DNA of 64,000 bases from Krasilnikovia cinnamomea. GTDB lineage: Bacteria; Actinomycetota; Actinomycetes; Mycobacteriales; Micromonosporaceae. The notes under the pieces are model-generated. The model had not been told where the DNA came from, did not search any database, and worked only from the letters and a program-made list of their open reading frames with translations. The stretch's first letter is position 1; the number at the start of each line of letters is the position of its first letter. The DNA lies in NCBI RefSeq assembly GCF_004217545.1, contig NZ_SHKY01000001.1, positions 2,108,001-2,172,000 of the forward strand, given 5' to 3'. Both the position numbers and the translations under genes were made by a program. Of this stretch, positions 15,411 to 24,504 are shown in pieces.

Positions 15411-17312
15411 CTATGCGGCGTTCGGACCCAGGGTCATGACGATCTCTCGAGAGCGGTCGGCGGAGGAGACCTGGCGGGTGATCCGCGCCTCGGCCCTCGT
15501 GGCATCACACAGCACGGCCAGTTCCTTGACGACCTGGCCGTTCTCCGCGTACGGAGCGAGCACGCGAACGTCGGCGGGATCCAACGGGGGAACCGCCACA
15601 TGTGAGATCAGCGGGTGCAGCGGGCGGGCATCCTGTTCACCCTCGCCGAAGAGTTCCTCGTGCAACTTCTCGCCGGGCCGCAGCCCGGTGAACACGATCT
15701 CGACCGGCGTGTCGGCCTGCTCCGCCATCTGCTTGGCGACCTGCGCGATGCGCACCGGCTGACCCATTTCGAGCACCAGTGCCTCGCCGTCGCGGCCGAT
15801 CGCGGCGGCCTGGATGACCAGCTGCACCGCCTCCTGGACGGTCATGAAGTACCGGGTGACGTCCGGATCGGTGACCGTGATCGGTCCGCCCGCGGCGATC
15901 TGCGCCGCGAACGCGGTGAGAACCGATCCCCTGCTGCCCAGGACGTTGCCGAACCGGACACTGAGGAACGTGCCGTCGCTGGTCGTGCTGGCGTGTGCGG
16001 TGAGCCGCTCGGTGATCCGCTTGGAATAGCCCAGCACGCTGCTCGGGTTGGCGGCCTTGTCGGTGGAGATGTTGACGAACCGCTCCACCCCCGCCGCGGC
16101 GGCGGCCTCCAGCACGGTCTGGGTGCCCCAGACGTTGCTCTTGACCGCCTCGCCCGGATGGGTCTCCAGCAGCGGCAGATGCTTCAACGCCGCCGCGTGG
16201 AACACGACCTCGGGACGGCGCTCCTCGAACAGCGCCTTGATTCCCTCGGTGTCGCGCAGGTCGGCGAGGATGAGGTCCGGGCTGTCCAGCAGCGCGCGGC
16301 CGCGCAGCGAGAGCTGCACCGCGTGCAGGGCGGACTCGTCGCGGTCGAGCATCATGAGCTGAGCGGGTTCGAAACGGTCGAGCTGGCGGCACAGTTCCGA
16401 GCCGATCGAGCCGCCGGCGCCGGTGACCAGCACCCGCTTGCCCTTGAGATAGCCGGCGATCGCTTCCAGGTCGGTGTCGATCTGGTGCCGTCCCAGCAGG
16501 TCGCTCACCTTCACGTCTCGCACGTCCGACGCCCGAACGCGGCCGTCCAGCAACTCGCTCACGGACGGCACCACCTTGAAGCTGGCTCCGGCGCCCAGTG
16601 TGAGGCCGCGGATGTGCCGGATCAGCGAGCCGTCGGCGTTGGCCACCGCGAAGATGAGCGTCCGGGCGCCGGTGCTGGTCAGCGCGTCCGGGATGTTTTC
16701 CCGGGCGCCGAGGACGGGTACGCCGCTGACCTGCAGGTGGCGCTTGGCCGGGTCGTCGTCGAGCAGCCCGACCGGCACGTACTGGCCGCTCGGGTCCTGC
16801 AACAGCGAGCGGAGCAGACGCTGCCCGGCCGCGCCCGCACCGAACAGAAGAACCGGCGTGGCCTGCGCGGCATCGGGCCGGAGCCGGCGCTCGGTCTGCA
16901 GGCGGCGCAGGTAGCGCACGCCGAGCATCACCACGAGCGCGACCGGACCGCCCAGCAACGGGGCGCTCAGCGGCATCGGCCGTCCGGGCACCAGCAGGTC
17001 GACCACGGAAAGGACCACGACCACCGCGAGAACGGTGGTGGACACCGCGCGCACCTCCTCGAAGGTGCCGAAGCCATAACGGCCGCGATAAAGGTACTGC
17101 TGGTGGCCAATTGCCGTCTGTAAGGTAATGGCGCACGCGATAGCGACCAGGGTCGCCAACATGGGTGACGCCGCGGGGTCAAGGTCGTATCGCGCGAGGA
17201 TTGCGGCCAGTAGACCAAACGCCCAAGCGCTCGCGTCGATCAACCATGGACCGAGTGTACGAGGTCGCTGAACTGGGCTTTTGCGCCGCTGGATCATCGC
17301 TGCAAAATTCAT
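15411..17312 (-). CDS. Membrane-bound nucleotide-sugar 4,6-dehydratase (CapD/PglF/WbpM type)
   Basis: 633 residues from the ATG at 17312 with AGAGGA upstream. Four to five N-terminal membrane segments (for example LIDASAWAFGLLAAILARY, VLAVVVVLSVVDLLV) lead to a CoA-binding-like domain (VLLFGAGAAGQRLLRSL) and a C-terminal extended SDR domain with VLVTGAGGSIGSELCRQL near residue 294. The family converts UDP-GlcNAc to UDP-4-keto-6-deoxy-GlcNAc at the inner membrane. At the catalytic loop (ISTDKAANPSSVLGYSKR) the Tyr/Met position before Lys is Leu. With the aminotransferase, transferase and acetyltransferase at 19.8-22.2 kb it forms a PglF-E-C-D-like set. Confidence 0.9.
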   Translation of the reverse strand: MNFAAMIQRRKSPVQRPRTLGPWLIDASAWAFGLLAAILARYDLDPAASPMLATLVAIACAITLQTAIGHQQYLYRGRYGFGTFEEVRAVSTTVLAVVVVLSVVDLLVPGRPMPLSAPLLGGPVALVVMLGVRYLRRLQTERRLRPDAAQATPVLLFGAGAAGQRLLRSLLQDPSGQYVPVGLLDDDPAKRHLQVSGVPVLGARENIPDALTSTGARTLIFAVANADGSLIRHIRGLTLGAGASFKVVPSVSELLDGRVRASDVRDVKVSDLLGRHQIDTDLEAIAGYLKGKRVLVTGAGGSIGSELCRQLDRFEPAQLMMLDRDESALHAVQLSLRGRALLDSPDLILADLRDTEGIKALFEERRPEVVFHAAALKHLPLLETHPGEAVKSNVWGTQTVLEAAAAAGVERFVNISTDKAANPSSVLGYSKRITERLTAHASTTSDGTFLSVRFGNVLGSRGSVLTAFAAQIAAGGPITVTDPDVTRYFMTVQEAVQLVIQAAAIGRDGEALVLEMGQPVRIAQVAKQMAEQADTPVEIVFTGLRPGEKLHEELFGEGEQDARPLHPLISHVAVPPLDPADVRVLAPYAENGQVVKELAVLCDATRAEARITRQVSSADRSREIVMTLGPNAA

Positions 17313-17387
17313 GCGTCCTCTTCTGGGTGATTCTTAGACATCCATCGGAGTTTTTGCGCTGCAGACCATCATCAAACGCGCTATGGG

Positions 17388-17438
17388 GCGTTGTCCCTGT
17401 CGAGCCCCGCTGCGCGACGGGCTCGACAGGGACAACGC
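17388..17438. repeat. Perfect 20-bp hairpin between divergent polysaccharide genes
   Basis: Positions 17388-17407 and 17419-17438 are exact reverse complements (outer bases GCGTTGTCCC / GGGACAACGC) around an 11-base loop. The structure lies 76 bases upstream of the CapD-like start and 91 bases upstream of the kinase start, in the only spacer between the two divergent operons. No gene ends here, so it is not an ordinary terminator. It could be an attenuator in a leader, a protein-binding site, or a mobile-element remnant. Confidence 0.75.
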
Positions 17439-17528
17439 GCAAAACCAAGCGACACACATGCGCAGTTCGGCCAGTCCGAACTGACCGAATGGCGGATACC
17501 GGGACGTACATTACGAGGAGGCTCCTTA

Positions 17529-19130
17529 ATGGACCTGCGCGATTATCTGCGCGCGATCCGCAAGCGTTGGTGGCTGGTGGTGGGGACAACCACCGTCGCC
17601 GTCGGTGTCGCCATCACGATCACCTTGCTAACCCCGCCCAAGTACGCGGCCTCCGCGAGCTTCTTCGTCAGCACGCGGGGAACCGCCGTGTCCGACGCAT
17701 ACCAGGGCGGTCTGTTCTCCCAGCAACGGGTGAAGTCGTACGTCGACGTACTCACTAGCAACCGGCTCGCTCAGTCGATCGTGGCCACCGGGCAGACTGA
17801 CCTGTCGGCCGAAGCGGTGCAGTCGGAGATCACCGCACAGGTCGTTCCCGACACCGTCCTGGTACGGGCGACGGTCACGGACGAGAACCGGGCACGGGCG
17901 CTGCAGCTCGCCCAGATCCTCTCGGTTCAGTTCCCGCTGCTGATCGAGAAGCTGGAAACGCCGCCTGGCGCGAAGGTCGCCACCGTTGGAGTAAAGGTGA
18001 TCGCCGAGCCGAAACTGGCTGACGCTCCGGTCTCTCCCCAGCCCGTACGCAATGTCGGCCTCGGGATCGTCGTGGGGCTCCTCATCGGGATCGGGTTCGC
18101 AGCGCTGCGCGAGTCGCTGGACAGCACCATCCGCTCGCCGGAGGCGCTGAACAAGGCCACGTCAGCGCCGGTGCTCAGCGCCATCCCGTTCGACGGCAAG
18201 GCGGAAAAGTCGCCGCTGATCACCGAGGGCAGTGCGCAGTCGACCCGGGCCGAGGCCTTGCGGCAGCTGCGGACGAATCTGCAGTTCGTCAATGTGGACC
18301 GACCTTTGCGCAGCCTCGTCGTCAGCAGCGCACTTCCCGGCGAGGGCAAGTCCAGCACGGTTTGCAACCTCGGCATCGCGTTCGCCGAGGCCGGCAAGCG
18401 CGTCCTGCTCATCGACGCGGACCTGCGCCGCCCACGGCTAGCACAGTATCTCGACCTCGAAGGAGCGGTCGGACTCACCAACGTCCTAGCCGGTCAGGCG
18501 AACGTCCGCGACGTCGTGCAGTCGTGGGGTGGCAGCGGCCTGTGGGTGTTGCCCAGCGGGTACGTGCCGCCGAATCCGAGCGAGCTGCTCGGCTCGGGCA
18601 ACATGGCGGATCTGCTGACCAGCCTCGGCAGCGCCTTCGATGTCGTCATCATCGACACACCTCCGCTGCTGCCGGTGACCGACGCGGCCGTAATGGCCAC
18701 CCTCGCCGACGGGTGCATCCTGGTCTCCCGGCACGCCAAGACAACAACCGCCCAGGCGGGGTCGGCGGCCGGCGCGCTGACCGCGGTCGGCGCCCGGCTA
18801 CTCGGGTGTGTGCTCAACATGACGCCCAGGAAGGGTGGCGGCACGTACGCGTACTACAGCTACGGCCCCTCCGAAGAGGACCTGGCCCCCGCCGTCCCGC
18901 TGCATGCACCGGTCATCCCTGCCAAGCGCAACCTGGGCAAGCTGCCGGCACCTCCAAAGCCGCTCGAGGCCGCCCCGGCCATGGGACGGGCGCCGGCCCG
19001 CCCGGCCCGGCACAGCCGATCCGGGGCCGACGCTCCCACTACCGAGATCCGGCTGCCGCACACCCACCAGCCGTCGACGGGACGTGAGGGCGGCCTGATG
19101 TCGATGTCGACGCTCAGGATCCGGCGATGA
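17529..19130 (+). CDS. Wzz-type chain-length regulator fused to bacterial tyrosine kinase (BY-kinase)
   Basis: 533 residues from the ATG at 17529; GAGGAGG lies six bases upstream. Two membrane segments (about 15-34 and 175-197) enclose an outside loop typical of Wzz domains. The cytoplasmic kinase follows with Walker A (ALPGEGKSST, 268-277), Walker A' (LLIDADLRRP, 293-302) and Walker B (VVIIDTPP, 372-379). A tyrosine cluster at 440-445 (YAYYSY) precedes a Pro-rich tail. BY-kinases control polysaccharide length and export by autophosphorylating such tyrosines. The matching phosphatase gene converges from the other strand and overlaps its last 17 bases. Confidence 0.92.
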   Translation: MDLRDYLRAIRKRWWLVVGTTTVAVGVAITITLLTPPKYAASASFFVSTRGTAVSDAYQGGLFSQQRVKSYVDVLTSNRLAQSIVATGQTDLSAEAVQSEITAQVVPDTVLVRATVTDENRARALQLAQILSVQFPLLIEKLETPPGAKVATVGVKVIAEPKLADAPVSPQPVRNVGLGIVVGLLIGIGFAALRESLDSTIRSPEALNKATSAPVLSAIPFDGKAEKSPLITEGSAQSTRAEALRQLRTNLQFVNVDRPLRSLVVSSALPGEGKSSTVCNLGIAFAEAGKRVLLIDADLRRPRLAQYLDLEGAVGLTNVLAGQANVRDVVQSWGGSGLWVLPSGYVPPNPSELLGSGNMADLLTSLGSAFDVVIIDTPPLLPVTDAAVMATLADGCILVSRHAKTTTAQAGSAAGALTAVGARLLGCVLNMTPRKGGGTYAYYSYGPSEEDLAPAVPLHAPVIPAKRNLGKLPAPPKPLEAAPAMGRAPARPARHSRSGADAPTTEIRLPHTHQPSTGREGGLMSMSTLRIRR

Positions 19131-19737
19131 CTTCGCCGGATCCGCGTCGCGGTGCCGCGATGGCGCCGACGACCGCGCCGAACGACTGCCAAATTTCGGC
19201 CGCGCAGTCGCGGAACGCCTCGATCGGCCGGTTCACGGGGTCCGGCAGGTCGTCCTCGGCGGCCGTGACTGCGGGCACCAGGTGCCGGGTGTCGTGCACT
19301 CGGTCGATGAGTACGTGCAGGCGCCGTGGCACCGGCCCAGCCACAAGGTCGGGCGTGGGCCGGACCGCAGCGACCAGCCGGGTGAACTGGCGAAGCGTGA
19401 AGGTGCGGCGAAGTGCGCTGGGCGCCAGCGACACGCAGTTGGCCCGCTGTTCCCGCCCCGCCGTGAGCACCAGATCAGCGTTCGCCACCATCGACTCCCG
19501 CAGCCGCCGGCTGGTGAACCCGCCCGCGTCAATACCGCATTCTGCCAGCACAGCGGCGCTGCCCTCGTGCATCGCGGGAGCTTCGAACGCGTGGGTGCCC
19601 GCGCTGGACACCAGTACCGCCCGGGCCGCTGGGCCGAACGCGTCCTGCAGTGCCCGCCGGGCCAGGCGCTCCGCCAACGGCGACCGGCACAGGTTGGCAT
19701 GGCACACGAACAGAATTTCGAACCGGTCGTCGTCCAC
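19114..19737 (-). CDS. Low-molecular-weight protein-tyrosine phosphatase
   Basis: 207 residues from a GTG at 19737, chosen because GAGGAG lies eight bases upstream; the GTG three codons earlier overlaps that site. The catalytic P-loop is ILFVCHANLCRSPLAERLAR (C-x5-R), and the acid Asp lies in DLPDPVNRP. The enzyme dephosphorylates tyrosines through a cysteinyl-phosphate and is probably the partner of the BY-kinase encoded convergently; the two genes overlap by 17 bases at their 3' ends. The protein is cytoplasmic and somewhat longer than the classic 150-residue form, mainly in the loop around residues 115-155. Confidence 0.9.
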   Translation of the reverse strand: MDDDRFEILFVCHANLCRSPLAERLARRALQDAFGPAARAVLVSSAGTHAFEAPAMHEGSAAVLAECGIDAGGFTSRRLRESMVANADLVLTAGREQRANCVSLAPSALRRTFTLRQFTRLVAAVRPTPDLVAGPVPRRLHVLIDRVHDTRHLVPAVTAAEDDLPDPVNRPIEAFRDCAAEIWQSFGAVVGAIAAPRRGSGEVIAGS

Positions 19738-19838
19738 CTTGCTCACTCCTCATCTGGCGCCGCTGTGCGCCCCTCACTTGGCCGCCCGCGCCGCGGCCCC
19801 GACTACCGGGCCAACGGGCCTCGGAAGGATGCGTCACG

Positions 19839-20972
19839 TTGACAGATCAGATCCTGTTATCCCCACCTGACGTCGGCGTCCTGGAGGAGACATACCTCGT
19901 CGAGGCACTGCGCTCCGGCTGGGTGGCCCCAGCCGGACCCTCGGTCACCGCATTCGAGCAGGAAATCGCCGAACGCTGCGGGGTAGCCCACGCGGTTGCC
20001 ACCAGCTCCGGCACGGCCGCCCTGCACCTGGCCCTGATGGCGCTCGGCGTCGGCACTGGTGACCTGGTCGCCGTACCCACCCTCACCTTCGCCGCCACCG
20101 CGAACGCGGTCGCGTACACCGGAGCCGAGCCGGTCTTCGTGGACGTGGACCCGCACACCGGCAACATCGATCCCGAACTGCTGGCGACGTTGTGCACCGA
20201 GCTGGAACGTACGGGACGGCGGCTGGGCGCCGTACTCCCGGTCGATCTGTACGGCCGCTGCGCCGACTACGACGAGCTGCTGCCATTGTGTGACCGGTAC
20301 GGCGTGCCGGTGATCGAGGACGCCGCCGAGGCACTGGGTTCCACCTATCGTGGTCGTCCGGCCGGATCGCTCGGGCGTGCCGCGGTGCTGTCGTTCAACG
20401 GCAACAAAATCATGACGACGTCCGGTGGCGGCATGCTGCTGTCGGACGACGCGGCCCTGGCCGACCGGTGCCGCTACCTGTCCACCCAGGCGCGGCAGCC
20501 GGTCGCCCACTACGAACACGTCGACATCGGGTACAACTACCGGCTCAGTAACCTGCTGGCCGCGCTCGGACGCGCTCAGCTGCAACGCCTCGACGGAATG
20601 ATCGCCCGCCGCCGGACGCTCCGCGACGGCTACGCCAAGCTGTTCGCCGCGACCGACGGTGTACGCCTGCTCGGCGCCGACGATGCCGGGGCCAACTGTT
20701 GGCTCACCAGCATCGTGGTGGACCCGACCCGGACCGGGTGGACCGCCGCGGACCTGGCGGGCCACCTCACCGGGACGAGCATCGAGACGAGACCAGTCTT
20801 CAAGCCCATGCACCTGCAACCCGTGTTCGCCGGCGCCCGCACCACACTCAGCGGGGTGGCTCAGCAACTCTTCGAACAGGGCCTCACTCTGCCCAGCGGC
20901 TCCGCGCTCACCGATCCCGCGGTGCGAAAGGTCATCGACAGCATCACGGGTTTCCTGGAGGGGCGCAGATGA
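19839..20972 (+). CDS. DegT/DnrJ/EryC1/StrS-family sugar aminotransferase (PglE-like)
   Basis: 377 residues from a TTG at 19839 with GGAAGGA upstream; an ATG ten bases earlier is in another frame and stops at once. The pyridoxal-phosphate sites are TSSGTAALHLAL (residues about 50-61), VIEDAAEALGS, and the Schiff-base Lys in SFNGNKIMTTSGGG. The family moves an amino group from glutamate to a keto sugar. Given a 4,6-dehydratase, an initiating transferase and an acetyltransferase beside it, the likely reaction is UDP-4-keto-6-deoxy-GlcNAc to the 4-amino sugar. The stop overlaps the next start (ATGA). Confidence 0.9.
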   Translation: MTDQILLSPPDVGVLEETYLVEALRSGWVAPAGPSVTAFEQEIAERCGVAHAVATSSGTAALHLALMALGVGTGDLVAVPTLTFAATANAVAYTGAEPVFVDVDPHTGNIDPELLATLCTELERTGRRLGAVLPVDLYGRCADYDELLPLCDRYGVPVIEDAAEALGSTYRGRPAGSLGRAAVLSFNGNKIMTTSGGGMLLSDDAALADRCRYLSTQARQPVAHYEHVDIGYNYRLSNLLAALGRAQLQRLDGMIARRRTLRDGYAKLFAATDGVRLLGADDAGANCWLTSIVVDPTRTGWTAADLAGHLTGTSIETRPVFKPMHLQPVFAGARTTLSGVAQQLFEQGLTLPSGSALTDPAVRKVIDSITGFLEGRR

Positions 20973-21607
20973 GGCGGGCCACCGACATCACCCAGCGAGT
21001 GGTCGACGTCTGCGTGGCACTCACCGTGCTCGCGGCCCTCTCCCCGGTCATGCTGGTCGTGGCCGTACTCGTCCGCGTGAGACTCGGCAGCCCGATCCTG
21101 TTCCGCCAGCCGCGCCCCGGCCGGTACGGGGTTCCGTTCACCCTGGTCAAGTTCCGCACCATGCTCGACGTGGATCCGCAGCGTGGCCTGGTCACCGACG
21201 ACGACCGGATGACGCCGTTCGGCCGGCTGCTGCGCAGCACCAGCCTGGACGAGCTGCCGACCATGTGGAACGTCCTGCGCGGGCAGATGAGCCTCGTCGG
21301 GCCCCGGCCCATGCTGATGCGCTACCTAGACCGGTACACCCCGGAGCAGCACCGCCGGCATCTCGTGCGTCCCGGCGTCACGGGGCTGGCCCAGGTGCAC
21401 GGCCGCAACGCGTTGAGCTGGGAGGAGAAGTTCGCCCTGGATGTGCTGTACGTGGACCACCGGTCCATCGTCCTCAACGCCCGGATCTGCGCCGCGACGC
21501 TGGTCACCGTGCTGCGCCGCGAGGGCATCTCGGCCGCGGGGACCGCGACCATGCCAGAGTTCATGGGAAGCGGGCCACAGGTCGACGGACGGTCGGGCAA
21601 TGCCTGA
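20969..21607 (+). CDS. Initiating phosphoglycosyl transferase (PglC-like sugar transferase)
   Basis: 212 residues, the size of the small monotopic PglC type rather than the long WbaP type. One N-terminal hydrophobic segment (VVDVCVALTVLAALSPVMLVV) is followed by the family signature PILFRQPRPGRYGVPFTLVKFRTM, split here by position (about 42-65), then DELPTMWNVLRGQMSLVGPRP and RPGVTGLAQVHGR. It links a sugar phosphate from UDP-sugar to undecaprenyl phosphate at the inner membrane, which starts each repeat unit. Its start overlaps the aminotransferase stop. Confidence 0.92.
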   Translation: MRRATDITQRVVDVCVALTVLAALSPVMLVVAVLVRVRLGSPILFRQPRPGRYGVPFTLVKFRTMLDVDPQRGLVTDDDRMTPFGRLLRSTSLDELPTMWNVLRGQMSLVGPRPMLMRYLDRYTPEQHRRHLVRPGVTGLAQVHGRNALSWEEKFALDVLYVDHRSIVLNARICAATLVTVLRREGISAAGTATMPEFMGSGPQVDGRSGNA

Positions 21608-22241
21608 ACCTCTCGTCATCATCGGATGCGGCGGCCATGGCCGGGAGGTCTTCGGAATCGTTTCGGCGATTAACGAAGCCAATGGGGACAAAGTTTGGAG
21701 AGTCTCCGGTTTCGTCGACGATCAGCCCAGTGATGCTGATCTGCGGCTGATCCGGCGCCTCGGAGCCGACCATCTGGGACCCGTCGCCGCACTCGCCGAG
21801 CTAGAGGCTCGATACGTAATCGGAGTCGGCGATCCGCGCGTACGTGCACGCATCGCCGACCGAATTGACCCGTTCTCACTCCCGGCTGCGACGCTGATCC
21901 ACCCTAACTCAAGCACCGGATTGGACAACCGCTTTGGAGCCGGAGTCGTGCTCTTCGCTGGCGCACGAGTCACAACAAATGTGACACTCGGGCGGCACGT
22001 TCACCTAAACCAGAACGCTACGGTCGGTCACGACTCTGATCTTGGGGACTGCACTCAGGTGAATCCACTAGGCGCCGTCTCCGGCTCGTGTCGTATCGGG
22101 TCCACCGTACTCATCGGCACAACGGCCGCCGTCATACAGGGAATTCGAGTCGGATCTCGGGCGATCGTCGGTGCGGGGGCCTGCGTCGTACGTGACGTTC
22201 CGGAAGGGGCAACGGTGAAGGGCGTGCCTGCACGACCCTGA
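21600..22241 (+). CDS. Sugar O/N-acetyltransferase with left-handed beta-helix (PglD-like)
   Basis: 213 residues; the ATG overlaps the transferase gene by eight bases. The N-terminal part is a PglD-type nucleotide-sugar domain (LVIIGCGGHGREVFGIV). The C-terminal half is made of hexapeptide repeats (VTLGRHVHLNQNATVGHD, IGSTVLIGTTAAVIQGIRVG), with the probable catalytic His in VGHDSDLG. In PglD this enzyme acetylates the 4-amino group of the UDP-sugar. From here to about 27.1 kb the base composition drops visibly. Confidence 0.88.
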   Translation: MPEPLVIIGCGGHGREVFGIVSAINEANGDKVWRVSGFVDDQPSDADLRLIRRLGADHLGPVAALAELEARYVIGVGDPRVRARIADRIDPFSLPAATLIHPNSSTGLDNRFGAGVVLFAGARVTTNVTLGRHVHLNQNATVGHDSDLGDCTQVNPLGAVSGSCRIGSTVLIGTTAAVIQGIRVGSRAIVGAGACVVRDVPEGATVKGVPARP

Positions 22242-22279
22242 GGCAAATGCCATGCTTTCGTCGCTACTGGAGCCGTCGA

Positions 22280-22945
22280 GTACAAGAACTCCTGACTCTT
22301 GTGGTTCGGAGGCGGCGCCGGAAGATGAGGGGGCAGCCGAGCTTGGGTGGAAATTCGTGGATGTCGTCGCGGACCTCCTAGCGGATGCGAAGACCGCGGA
22401 ACCAGTGCAGCGGCACGAAAGTCTGCTCGACGACCCAGCGAAACCGGCCCTGCCCGGAGCGAGCCCGGAGCCGTGTGCTCGGTGCCGCGGGGCGCGATGA
22501 CCGCGGTGATGCCTAGCTCGCGGACCTGCCCGGTCCTGACATGGTCGTAGCTGCGGTCGGCGTAAACCATGCGAGCCCGCTGGCGGGGTCGTCCGCGTTC
22601 GCGCTAGGGGACTCCGGTCGGTCTTGGGCCGCCCTTGAGCGCCCGAATGTGGCTAGAGTCGACCACGGCCCGCGACATGTCCAGCCTGCACCTCTGCCAG
22701 CAGAATCTCATGTAGCCGTCACCAGACACCGGCGTTGTTCCGGTCGCGCAGCTGCCGCCAGCACGTCATGCCGCAGCCGAAGCCGAGCTCGTCGGGTAGC
22801 CATTGCCTACGGATGCCGGTGTAAAGAACCAACTTATGCCGCACAGCACTTTGCGGCCATTGACTGGTAGACAACCAGGACCCGACCGGGGCCGGCGCTT
22901 CGGGGTCAACGGCTCAATTCCGGTCCGGAGGTCGTCGTCGACCAG
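22280..22945 (-). mobile_element. Degenerate IS5-family transposase remnant
   Basis: Read on the minus strand in pieces: VDDDLRTGIEPLTPKRRPR near 22945, TGIRRQWLPDELGFGCGMTC then WRQLRDRNNAGVW near 22800-22720, a stop codon right after that Trp at about 22716-22724, YADRSYDHVRTGQVRELGI at about 22565-22505, and RFRWVVEQTFVPLHWFRGLR at 22440-22381. These are the N-terminal, DDE-region and C-terminal parts of IS5-group transposases, broken by stops and frameshifts. The element is dead. I could not make out terminal inverted repeats. Confidence 0.8.
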
Positions 22946-23140
22946 CCAGGATTGAATCGCGCTTCCTCATGCCGTCCCAAACGAGCACACCAAAGGTCAG
23001 GTCAAACCGACGCACCGGTTAAGTTAGGAGTTTTGAGCGCCCGCGCTAAGCACCGTTCAACCTACCGGTCATCCCGGCTAGCACTAACGAGGGGCACCCC
23101 AGTCGGCGGACGGGCTTCGGGACCGGGCAAAGGACGTCGA

Positions 23141-24403
23141 TCACGACCCGCCCCCATCGGTGCGGCTCGCTGCGAGGGCCACTGCGGTTGCGATTAGCGC
23201 CGCAATGCCGTACCCAACTATCGAGCCAATGGCCGCTCCTGCTGCTCCATGATCCGGAATGAGGATCAGATAGCCCGCTACCGAAGTAGTCATTGCAGTC
23301 ATGTCCACGGCAACGACGGCGCGCGTCTTGCCCGATGCGACCGCCAACCCCACGCCAGCACGGGAGACCGCATACAGGGCGGCTGCAATGGCGAGGGGAA
23401 GGACAAGTGGAATGGCTGACCTGTATTGCTCGCCAAGTGCGGGCACGACTAGCGCCCGCACCACGAGAGTGACTGCCGCCGCAGTCGACAGGGAGAATGC
23501 GACGACTGCAGCAAGGGGCCGCCACCGGTTCAATTTTCCAGCGTCATGGGCACGCCGCCAAGCTGGAACGTGCGAGTCAACGTACGCCTGCACCGGCAGC
23601 GAAATCATCTCAGTGATCGTGGCGATGGTGCCGTAGATACCAAGTTGCCCGTATCCAGCCAAGGCAGGCAGCAGAAGGCGGTCGGAGCGCAACATCACCA
23701 TACCGGCCACCATCGAAAGGCTCAGGCGTAACCCCACCCTGCGGGTCTCGCCCAGGCTATTGGGTGCAGCATCCCGATCCGGGCGGCCCGCAACCAGGAA
23801 CGGCACAAGCAGGCATAGGCCATACGCGATCAACCAGACGGTCGGTGCTCCAATTCCTGCGGCCAGGAAGATTACGGAGAGAAAGGCAAGCGCGCCCTGC
23901 CCAGAAACCGTCGCGATCAGGAACGACCTACTCACCCCCGAAGCCGCGGCAGCGCTGCGCACAACCGATCCGAGTGCGGACCCGGCCGCTAGGAGCGCTG
24001 TCAACGCGGTCGGCAATGCTTCAGCGCTACCCTGCGACGCCAGCCACAGCGCGACCAGACTGCACCCTCCGACACACGCGATGAGGCCTGGGCGCATGAG
24101 CCTTCGTAAGTCCCGAAGGGCAGTGCCCAGAGTAGGGTTCGAAACAACAATGGCCGGATAGGAGCGGTCAACGCCAGCTAGCAGCGCCACACCCGCAATG
24201 ACACCGACTTGCAAGTACAATGCGATCTGGCCCCGCCCCTCGGGCCCGAGAGTGCGCGCCGACAGGACATTGACCACCAGCGCGCCAGCGCCAGTAGCCA
24301 ACTGCGCGGCGAAGAAGCTAGCCGCTACCCGCCGCGGCGCGGACCGCCCCGGAGGTGGGGCCGCTGGGGTTCTTTGCGTGTGACCTTCCAACCGAGACTG
24401 CAC
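23141..24403 (-). CDS. Polysaccharide flippase (Wzx-like, MOP superfamily)
   Basis: 420 residues with about twelve hydrophobic segments, for example VAASFFAAQLATGAGALVVN, LIACVGGCSLVALWLAS, GYGQLGIYGTIATITEM and LVLPLAIAAALYAVSRAGVG. The N-terminal LSARTLGPEGRGQIAL is typical of Wzx-like exporters. It would flip lipid-linked repeat units across the membrane. The start is uncertain: the GTG at 24403 has no clear ribosome binding site. Lower GC than the flanking core genes. It diverges from the glycosyltransferase gene at 24505. Confidence 0.88.
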   Translation of the reverse strand: MQSRLEGHTQRTPAAPPPGRSAPRRVAASFFAAQLATGAGALVVNVLSARTLGPEGRGQIALYLQVGVIAGVALLAGVDRSYPAIVVSNPTLGTALRDLRRLMRPGLIACVGGCSLVALWLASQGSAEALPTALTALLAAGSALGSVVRSAAAASGVSRSFLIATVSGQGALAFLSVIFLAAGIGAPTVWLIAYGLCLLVPFLVAGRPDRDAAPNSLGETRRVGLRLSLSMVAGMVMLRSDRLLLPALAGYGQLGIYGTIATITEMISLPVQAYVDSHVPAWRRAHDAGKLNRWRPLAAVVAFSLSTAAAVTLVVRALVVPALGEQYRSAIPLVLPLAIAAALYAVSRAGVGLAVASGKTRAVVAVDMTAMTTSVAGYLILIPDHGAAGAAIGSIVGYGIAALIATAVALAASRTDGGGS

Positions 24404-24504
24404 AACGGTTCAACGGGGCATCGGTGTGTGACGACACGTCGTCCCCCCTCGGCAGTTGAGTCGTTAATTCATCGGTAGAGCTTCCTAGATGTATCGGAGC
24501 TACA

